Origin: Sphaerosporella brunnea
Taxonomy: Eukaryota > Ascomycota > Pezizomycetes > Pezizales > Pyronemataceae
Assembly: GCA_008704415.1 (NCBI GenBank)
Contig: VXIS01000165.1
Span: 1 to 64,000, forward strand
DNA length: 64,000 bases
Direction of reading: 5' to 3'
Shown one piece after another: positions 56,846 through 64,000 of the stretch (the stretch's first letter is position 1; each line of letters begins with the position of its first letter). The position numbers and the translations under genes were made by a program. Under the pieces are notes generated by a model that was given only the letters and a program-made list of their open reading frames with translations, did not search any database and had not been told where the DNA came from.

Positions 56846-58077
56846 TCAAACCACATTTTCACCTCTAAAAACTCCGCCACCGCCATGGGTACCAGTACCA
56901 ACGCCCGCGCCCATTACACCCGCCCCCACCGCATCCCCGGGCGCACCCCCCATCTTCCCCGCTCCCCCGCCCCACCCCGCATTTCTAGTCGCCACAGCGG
57001 TTCCCCATCCCTCCTCTCCCTCTCCAAGCCCATACCAAAACCCAGTACCCACATTCCCTCTAGGCAGGGGAACATGGTTGAACCTGAAGTCCCAGACGGC
57101 GGCATACATCATCCTATAAGCCGAGAAGGCAAACATAGTGCCAATGATAGCGCCCGCAACAACGTCGTACCAGTTGTGGTACTCGTCGATAGTTAGAGAA
57201 CCGGCGATTAGCGTTGCGCCCAGCACGGGGGTGTACAGTGCCGTGAGCTTCCACATGTGCGGTGCGTAGTTGGAGAAGACTTTGAGTTTGGCGTTGAGGT
57301 ACAGGGAGAGGAAGATAAGGCCCGCGACTGTGATGTGGGTCAGCAAAGTGCGTTCTTCGCTGTGTTTGAGGGGAGGGTGGGGAGGCGTACATGCAGCCGT
57401 GGAATGCCCGCTCGGAAAACTCTCCAGCGAATCATTAATCTCCTTCTCATCGCCGGTACAAACCGTGCGGGTGAACATGACTTCTCTGAAGCCGTTTCCC
57501 TGCAGCATTCCGGTCGTGCGGGGTTTACAAACCGCCAAAAAGTGGGGGCGTAGGCCTCCGATCAGCCATTTCAGGAACACCTGGAACACCGCCGCATTGA
57601 TCAACGAATACAGCAGGCCGAGTATGGCGTTGTTGGCGTCCCAGAAACTGCGGATCCGGATCTGCAGGCAGAGGATTATAAAGATTGGGACTACGCTGGC
57701 CAGAAGCGCTGCCAGCCAGATTGGGATTATGTTTTTGCGGAGCGGGTACGCGAATTGTGGATACACGATTTCTTGGTCTTGGAACACGATTGGGAAGGAC
57801 CGGGTGGGTGCTGGTGCTGCTTGGTAGACCTGGGGTTTGTTTGTCAACGTGGTTTTCAAGGGGCAGGGAGGAACGGGATTACCCCAAGCCCGACGGCACC
57901 CAGAGCTGCCATCGTGAGAATGTCTAGCCATACGGTGCGAAGCCACATCCCGAATGTAGGCCGGCGGTTGATGTGGTAGTCTGTGGCGGCGGCACGTTTT
58001 TCGCCGTGGTGATGGCCATGGCCACGGCCGTTAGTAGTAGTGGCAGGATCCGCACGGCGGCGTGAGAAGGGGCCCAT
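56846..58077 (-). CDS. PAP2-family lipid phosphate phosphatase (DPP1-like)
   Basis: Exons 57883-58077, 57391-57829 and 56846-57327 give 371 aa. About six membrane segments are visible, typical of lipid phosphate phosphatases that remove phosphate from phosphatidate or diacylglycerol pyrophosphate. Motifs: K152-x6-RP (KWLIGGLRP), PSGH at 204-207 (SFPSGHSTAAF, rebuilt over intron 2) and SLTIDEYHNWYD for the third motif, where the usual SR is SL. The C-terminal tail is Gly-rich (GWGGGAGKMGGAP). The His-rich N terminus (GHGHHHGEK) is cytosolic by prediction. Confidence 0.9.
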
Positions 58078-58900
58078 TGTTGACAGTGTTGAAGATGTTG
58101 ACAGTGTTATGGATTCACAGAAATTTGGGGCTTCAGAGATGTTTTTTTATAGGAGCAATGACTGCAATGACGTCGTCTTGTCAAAACCTCAAATCTCCCC
58201 GGAGACTGGTGAGAGTTGCAATTAGCAAGTTTTTCTCCCCGAGACAGCACTCGATGGTGATGGCCCAGTCAGTGGTCGGGATAAGCTTCCTTGGCTGCTT
58301 GTTTTGTGCTTGTTGCTTATTCGGCTGCTACCATGTCGTCATAGGATCTTCATGTGATTGCACGTGGCTGGGATACCTCTCACAAAGGGAACATATTGTG
58401 CTATACACGTATTTACAGACGTCTGTATAAATCGTCTCTTAGCTTCCTTATCCGCGTAGGGAAGTCCTAATATATTTCTACGAGTTTCACCGGTTTTGAC
58501 AGGTGTGATGGGAGAATAACATTGCTTGCAAGCACTACGAATGCGAGGTCTCGGCGCTTTAGCACAGCCAGCAAAAACGCTCCAAACTGCTGGTACCAAA
58601 TCTCTCAAAAAATCAAGAGGCGACGATAGAGAACTGTTTGGAAGGAACGGACGCCGCCGGGCCATAGCGACATAATCTTTCCTCGTACAAGCGGCCACTA
58701 CCACCAATTTTCGTCCGCTACAACACTAACCCTTACTTGAAAATGCTGCTTTGAGTAGAATGTCGATTCGTGTGTTTTTGGACCCTTTCTCATGAGCTTG
58801 AAACAAGACACCAAGATCGCGATCTAGGACCAATTCAATTCGTGATCATTGCTAAAACCCTAGTCCATCTTTCCATTCCTTGTGTACTTGTTCTCCTTTG
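58078..58900. other. Intergenic, no gene seen
   Basis: About 820 bp including the PAP2 promoter. Two ORFs over 100 codons (58062-58430 +, 58339-58707 -) lack recognisable features. Confidence 0.45.
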
Positions 58901-60090
58901 TTCTTTTACAGGTGAGGGAGCGGGTAGCCTCAATAGCTGGTCACGGCCAGGCCTGATGAGCCCCCTTGGGGTTCTGATACCTTGAGCACTTCTGTTGGGA
59001 TTAGTATAAGAGAACCGAGACAACAGCAGCTTCTGCTTTACCTGCATCTCTGCAGTGTCACGCACCGCATCCAGATCTGCCAGGTCGTTGAGCGCCGAGA
59101 TCGCTCGCTCGCCGTTCAGCCTGCAGCAGGCGTCTCAAGACCGGCACGCAGAAAAGCACCTGGAAGAGCGCGTTGGTGTTGCATTTGGCGGCGTATGCGA
59201 GGCCGATTTGGCACTGAAGCAGGCGAAGGGGAGTCGGGGGAGCAGCAGCAGCGCGGGGAGCCTCGACCAGGGCGTGAACTGGCCTTTGAGGGAAACTTAC
59301 CCGCCGAGGCAAGGTGGCCTGGCCGCGGGGGCAGCGGGGGTGGCGGAGGGGCTCGCCCATGGCGGCATCGGGTTGCTTCCGTTTGTAACCCTTGTCTTTC
59401 GCCAGACACTGGTCGCAAACCTTCCGGCCTGGACGGGGCTCCGGATGAACCCCCTTGGGGTTCATGTACCGTGAGCACTTCTGTTGGGATTAGTATAAGA
59501 GTCTGAACTGGCCTTTGAGAGAAACTTACCCGTCCAGGCACGGAAGTCTGGACCAGTGTGGCTGTAGCGGCAGGGGCGGTAGAAGTGGCGGGATTGACGG
59601 GGGGCGACAGGAGGTCAGATTCCCTGGACGGTGTTAGAGTTGCTTAGAGGTTGTACATGAGAAGGTGCAAACGTGGCCCTCCTGTTGCCAGCACTGGAGC
59701 GGGTCCCTAGGAACGGTCAGCAAAGTTTCCAAGAACATGTCCCAATGTCCTTACCGGCCGCATTGGCGGAGGACCCTGGCCGTACCCCCCAGGGGCAGGC
59801 CCTGTTCGGCGGAGACTGGTGGCTGCGCCTAGAAAAGGTTAGCATCATTTGTGTCCACATTTATCACACGTGACGGGATGAAAAACGAACGACTGATTCG
59901 CCATTGCGATGAGCCTCATCGACCTGGATTGTGCGGCGGCGCCTTGGAGGCGGCACCTTGGGGCCGGGAGGGACAGATCTCCCTGAGGCTGATAAGCATC
60001 GCGAAATCAGGATAGGGGAATGATGCGATGCGTAGAATAGCGGTGGCCAGATGTTGGTTTGAGCGAGGTTTCGGTGTGCTAACCTCATGT
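58900..60090 (-). CDS. Putative multi-exon gene with repeated Cys exon, hypothetical
   Basis: On the minus strand, exon-like pieces lie between good donors and acceptors. A segment near 59290-59478 reads KCSRYMNPKGVHPEPRPGRK then VCDQCLAKDKGYKRKQP, bounded by an AACAG acceptor and a CGG|GTAAG donor. A second acceptor plus KCSRYQNPKGAHQAW lies at 58940-58990. Another donor GACG|GTAAGT ends an exon near 59537. The upstream piece near 59870-60000 (PPPRRRRTIQVDEAHRNGE) may be the start. C-x2-C pairs hint at metal binding, but I cannot build one unbroken model. It may be a degenerating gene of a repeated family. Confidence 0.3.
58961..59531. repeat. Direct repeats (two interleaved pairs)
   Basis: CCCCTTGGGGTTC through GTTGGGATTAGTATAAGAG occurs at 58961-59012 and again at 59451-59501. 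GAACTGGCCTTTGAG and GAAACTTACCC occur together at 59276-59302 and 59505-59531. The repeats cover the 3' splice acceptor and the 5' donor of the Cys exon, so an exon with its intron edges was duplicated. Confidence 0.8.
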
Positions 60091-61269
60091 TCCCAAAGGG
60101 GATTCATCGAGCGAAAGGAGAAAAAAAAAAAAAAAAAAAACAATTAGGAAAACCTGTTTTTCCCGAGGGAAGTTGGATTAGGGGATGAAGAGGAATCGGG
60201 CGTTTATATATGCGGCGTCCCCAAGTTTGCTTCACTGAATTTCACTCGAGTGTTCAGCACCACAGAGTGCAAACTGGCTGAAGGGGGACGGATCTAAGCA
60301 GCCTTATCTTTTAAGCTGGAGCCAGAGTCCCCTGGGGTGCCTCAAAGCCGCGCTAGGGCGAGATGACAGCGCTGCTGTTGGTACAGTCCGGAGGCGGTTC
60401 TGGCTGGGGAGGCACCACCAAAGACCCAGAGGACTTCTACTATTTGTAAATACAATATAATAATACACTTTTTCAGCCTCATTGCCCACAGCGCCTCAAC
60501 TTTCAAGTTGCGGCATCAACATCTGTTGGTTTGGTCTATATCCCATTCCACGGAGCCCGAAAAGTCTAATTGAAGGATCGACGCTGGGATGTCGCGCTCG
60601 GCCCCCGCGGGCTGTGCTGTTGGTTGTCGGGCTTCTATAAAAGCCCAGCCTGGGATTTTTAAACCCTCACAAAAGCCCCGGCTGACTGACAGGTAGATCA
60701 CTATGCAGAGCTGGGAAACGGGCAAGCATGGAGGGCTTTCTGGTGGTGGTGAGTGCAGGCTGACAGAGGTGGGAGATCACTCGCTTCATCGCAGCCTGCT
60801 ATCGACAACACCGAAGATAGCTACTGCGGACAAGGGAAGGGGTGCTTTTTTCTCGGACTTGCTGAGCGAGATCTGAAGGTTGATGTTGGGTGTAAAAGCT
60901 ATACTGACCCTTCGCTCGGAGCTATCCTTCACGTTTGAGTTTCCGGCGGCCAAGCTGCCCAAGGCGGGTCGGGTTGAATATTGGCAAATGGGAAACTCCG
61001 TGGGGGGAAGAACCCTAGTCCGTGGCAAAACCGTACTTCTCGATTTTATGATGCGGGTTGGATCTCTCAGACTGGCGTGCTCGGCTTGCTGTTATTGCAT
61101 GGCCCAATATTTATACTAGCGACTGCATGTCCACTTCTGCATGTTGCACCCCGAGCTATGTACCAAAGACCTCAGTCAACCTTCCAGTGCCATAGGTAAA
61201 CTAAATATCTCCCACAATGGCTTATTGCCTTACCCCAAAATTAACCCTTGGTTTTATCCAAAAAATGGC
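60091..61269. other. Intergenic, no gene seen
   Basis: About 1.2 kb including an A20 run (60121-60140). Short ORFs only. Confidence 0.45.
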
Positions 61270-61392
61270 ATACCGTATTATCCCGGCAATAAGGCAATGT
61301 GGCAAAGTCACTGCGCTCAGTGGGGAAGTCACTCAGCCTCCTGGCAAAGTCACTTAGCCACATTGCCTTATTACCGGGATAATACACGGTAT
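61270..61392. mobile_element. 123-bp hairpin MITE
   Basis: The left arm (61270-61303) and the right arm (61357-61392) are inverted copies of about 34 bp with a 2-base gap and one mismatch; core ATTATCCCGG.AATAAGGCAA then TGTGGC. The centre has three AAGTCACT copies. ATGTGGCAAAGTCACT is shared with the element at 45041. Confidence 0.8.
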
Positions 61393-61860
61393 CTACCCGT
61401 CATTAGTTGGTAGGTGGCGGATATAGCCAACTAGCTGCCAAATTTTATGATACCTAGATAAAGGAGGGGGCGGAGGCATAGGCGAAGATGTTTTATATCG
61501 CCGACTAGTGGGATATTTGTTGAGGTTACCGTGATGCTGCTTCTTGTTTGAACAATACTTTCTAGTTCTCCGAGGAGTTGACTGGGTACGTAACTTAATA
61601 ACATCCCATTTTGTAATTGCTTCACAGCATTACATAGAGAGCACGTAATTGTGTTGCACAGAGTTTGGTTCAGGCTTTCTATCTCGATGTTTATCGTCAC
61701 AGAGATTACAGACCGACCCGCAGTGGTACAGTAAGTATGATCGCCTGAATTTGATTTGACAACGAGTAAACAGACCCATGCCCACAAACGCCCGAAAAGC
61801 CTGTAGTCTAATATCATGACAAGTTTGAAAGGGCCCTTCATTCACAATGCACAGACCTTA
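61393..61860. other. 3' flank of unknown 415-aa gene
   Basis: About 470 bp. A minus-strand frame (61431-61841) has no features I can interpret. Confidence 0.4.
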
Positions 61861-63108
61861 TCACACGTGGATATGCTCAGCAATCGTCTCGAATCCAGGC
61901 TCTCCAACCCAAACCTGCACAAAGATCAACGGAGCCTCCTTTCGCCTGAATCTCATGGCACTTTGCAAAGCTACGTTATAGCTGCTCTGGTCGTAGATAC
62001 GGTCGGTGACTTCATCACCCTCCTTGCGGACCCCGAGAATCATGAGCGTCTCCTCGTCTTTGGTGAATGCCTTGTACTTGACCTCAAGGGTAAAAGGTCC
62101 TCCGTTACGCCTGAGTGAACGAACCCACTCCAAGAAATCCTCCCAAGCTTGAAGATACCTGAAATCGCCACGAGGCGGCTTCGCCTCAAACTTTCCGCCG
62201 CGAAGAACCACTGAGAAAAACACTGTATCAAGCTCAGGAAGAATGTGGTTTCTCTGTCGGTTCGGTGGATGTGAGAAGGGAACGACAGCTAAGGCGGCAG
62301 CGGCACGGTTCCGGGCAATTCTCTCCCGTGATTCCGCCTCCAACTGTTCCTCGACCTCTGAGATCTCGTCTTCAACTGCGCTCCTTGGGGTTCTGGCAGG
62401 AGTAATCGCTTCCTCACGTCTACTTCTCGACGCTTTCGCCGGCATTTCATGGTTGACGTGCTGCCTCTTCCTCGAAGGCGTGACGGTATGCGGCAATACA
62501 TCCAGCTCCCTATCAGCGCAGAGCTCTTGCAGCTGGAAAAAGAACGGACAATCTTGGCGCACATGTTCCCACCTCCTCCAGGTGTCGCTTTCCCTCGGCA
62601 GATCCTCCTCTCTGTGGATCCTCTCTCCGCCATGGAACAATTCCTGTGCCTTCTTGTCGTAGGTGCTTTGCAAGTTCCACATCTTGATCTTGACGGCTTT
62701 GCCGTAGTGATTTTCGATCACGTTGTGTGCTTGAGGGTATCCGGGTTCGTCTGTGAAGAGGAGTCGTGCTACCTGTCGGAAAAATTCTATTTTTGGGAGG
62801 CTAGGTAGAGGTTCTCCACGGTGTCGCCAGATGCCGCATCGCAGCTCGGGGTTTGACTTGAGGATATCCAGCAGCCGAAAAACGAGTCGGTGGCGGTCGG
62901 CGACCCAGAGGACGGCTGGGGGGTCGCTGTCGCTGGGCGCTGGTGATGCTGGAGGTTTGTTTTGTCCGTCGCTGCCGCTTATTCCAGCAAATGTGAAGGA
63001 AGTCGATCCGCCGGCGGCGGCCGCCGCGGGAGTCGTCATTGCCATTGTGGAGGGAAACGAAAGGGGTGAGGTTGATGGCGACGCCAGGGCGGAAGGAGAG
63101 ACGGACAT
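61861..63108 (-). CDS. Unknown 415-aa protein
   Basis: A single open frame from the ATG at 63108. The N terminus is Ser/Pro/Ala-rich. Residues ~70-200 form a compact part (VLWVADRHRLVFRLLDILKS, KIEFFRQVARLLFTDEPGYP, WNLQSTYDKKAQELF) that recalls SANT/Myb-like or other DNA-binding helices, without certainty. The middle is basic (SRKRQHVN, SRSRREEAITPARTPRSA), then comes a coiled-coil-like EEQLEAESRERIARNRAAAA. The C-terminal third looks globular (TVFFSVVLRGGKFEAKP, WEDFLEWVRSL, PLIFVQVWVGEPG). Charged and without signal peptide; a nuclear role is a guess. No known family recognised. Confidence 0.6.
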   Translation of the reverse strand: MSVSPSALASPSTSPLSFPSTMAMTTPAAAAAGGSTSFTFAGISGSDGQNKPPASPAPSDSDPPAVLWVADRHRLVFRLLDILKSNPELRCGIWRHRGEPLPSLPKIEFFRQVARLLFTDEPGYPQAHNVIENHYGKAVKIKMWNLQSTYDKKAQELFHGGERIHREEDLPRESDTWRRWEHVRQDCPFFFQLQELCADRELDVLPHTVTPSRKRQHVNHEMPAKASRSRREEAITPARTPRSAVEDEISEVEEQLEAESRERIARNRAAAALAVVPFSHPPNRQRNHILPELDTVFFSVVLRGGKFEAKPPRGDFRYLQAWEDFLEWVRSLRRNGGPFTLEVKYKAFTKDEETLMILGVRKEGDEVTDRIYDQSSYNVALQSAMRFRRKEAPLIFVQVWVGEPGFETIAEHIHV

Positions 63109-64000
63109 AGGGTCGGCCGTTTATGAGGTAGCGACGGGTTGCGAAGGAATGGGAGTTGGTACGGCTGGCGGGTTGGCTAGCCACCAACAATTGGTACACG
63201 CGCGGTTTCACGCGTCCCACCGGGAAGGGTTGGGGTTGTATCACGTGCTGAGGCTAACTTTAAACGGAGGTAAAACAAAGAATGCGGCACATCATCTGCA
63301 GGCACCCGCTCAAAGTATCAAAGTAACAAAGTAACAGTCTATGTATGTTGCGGCACGGATGGGTACAGTATCAGTAGGTTCTGAAAAAACACTCGCGGAG
63401 ATATAGCTCAAAAATATTATTCAAAGGAAATGGTGTCCATAATCAGCGCCTAGAAAAAAGCGTTGGTGGTCTTTCATTTCGTGGTGGATCATGACCCCTT
63501 TCTCCGTGGCAGCCTCCTCAGCACAAAATGATTCTACAAAACCTTATGGCGGACGGATATTGCAGAGCTGAAATTAGAGTATTGCCCCTGGATTATATAT
63601 GCTGGGTGTGCCAAACGGAGGCCCCTACAACTTGAAGGAGAAGGTTACAGATACTCTGCGTTGAGAAAATCTCAGCGAAGCACTGCAACGCCCTGAGTCC
63701 GTCAACCGCTGGCAACATGCAGGAGGTCATTGAGGCGGAAAGGCACTGGTGAGTGGGGATGAGATCTCAATGTTTTGTAGTTTCAATATACAGCCTGCGC
63801 TCAGAAGGCACCCACGCAAAAACGCAAAATCACCAAGAATTTTTGTCTAGGTACTGTTGGCCAGAGCGTTTGTAACACGATTCTATTGTTGAATGTATAT
63901 AACTCGATTTCACCTGCGACCTTGTGTTTGAACGAAAACATTCACAAGAAATCACTCGAGTAATTAGGGTGTTTGGAATCAGAATACCGCATTAGATCAA
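63109..64000. other. Right end, no gene seen
   Basis: About 890 bp. Contains the promoter of the 415-aa gene. An ORF running across from 62753 to 63334 on the plus strand is a shadow of it. Near 63720 ATGCAGGAGGTCATTGAGG could start another frame, but it is short. Confidence 0.4.

Overview
The window looks like nuclear DNA of a filamentous ascomycete (Pezizomycotina). The genes are spaced by 0.3-2.5 kb. Most carry 1-3 short introns of about 46-75 nt with GT...CTAAC...AG signals. Every recognisable protein is fungal: Nup159, Bet1, Bfr2/AATF, arginase, URA5-type OPRTase, fungal MTHFR, aspartokinase, sedolisin and Hsp30-type Hsp20. The class is not certain. No tRNA, rRNA, CRISPR or bacterial operon structure was seen.

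Bases 1-24560 form one giant imperfect palindrome. The left arm is 1-12039, the spacer 12040-12093 and the right arm 12094-24560. Each arm carries the same six genes: a small secreted CBM52-like protein, an Hsp20 with heat-shock elements, a secreted sedolisin (S53), a putative GPI-anchored Asn/Gly/Ser-repeat protein, a DUF2264 protein, and a Gfo/Idh/MocA oxidoreductase divergent from the DUF2264 gene. All six are intact on the left. On the right about 4.9 kb (14.39-19.32 kb) is full of indels and substitutions that destroy three genes. The indel spectrum and net gain of about 429 bp look like unpolished long-read sequence, not RIP. The left arm begins exactly at base 1, so a fold-back assembly artefact at a contig end is the leading explanation. 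A real inverted duplication cannot be excluded from sequence alone. The gene order continuing into the unique part is that of the right arm.

From 24561 the sequence is single-copy. In order: an array of inverted 15-mers before arginase; arginase; a 727-bp TA-flanked transposon relic; Bet1; Nup159; a frameshifted berberine-bridge-type FAD oxidase; a 143-bp MITE; a two-TM protein; a 2.5-kb gene-poor stretch; URA5; a damaged, 5'-truncated Hsp70-like gene; a gene-poor 42.5-49 kb zone with orphan ORFs, a fold-back element, a frameshifted membrane protein, a LINE RNase H relic and a truncated CUE-type gene stub; then MTHFR, Bfr2, aspartokinase, a PAP2 phosphatase, a degenerate repeated-exon locus, a hairpin MITE and an unknown 415-aa protein.

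The housekeeping genes do not form one pathway. Arginase (arginine catabolism), OPRTase (pyrimidines), MTHFR and aspartokinase (methionine/threonine supply) are ordinary dispersed metabolic genes. The only pair whose arrangement suggests shared work is DUF2264 with Gfo/Idh/MocA. I found no convincing new defence or mobile system; the most notable signals are the palindrome, the inverted 15-mer array and four short TIR elements.
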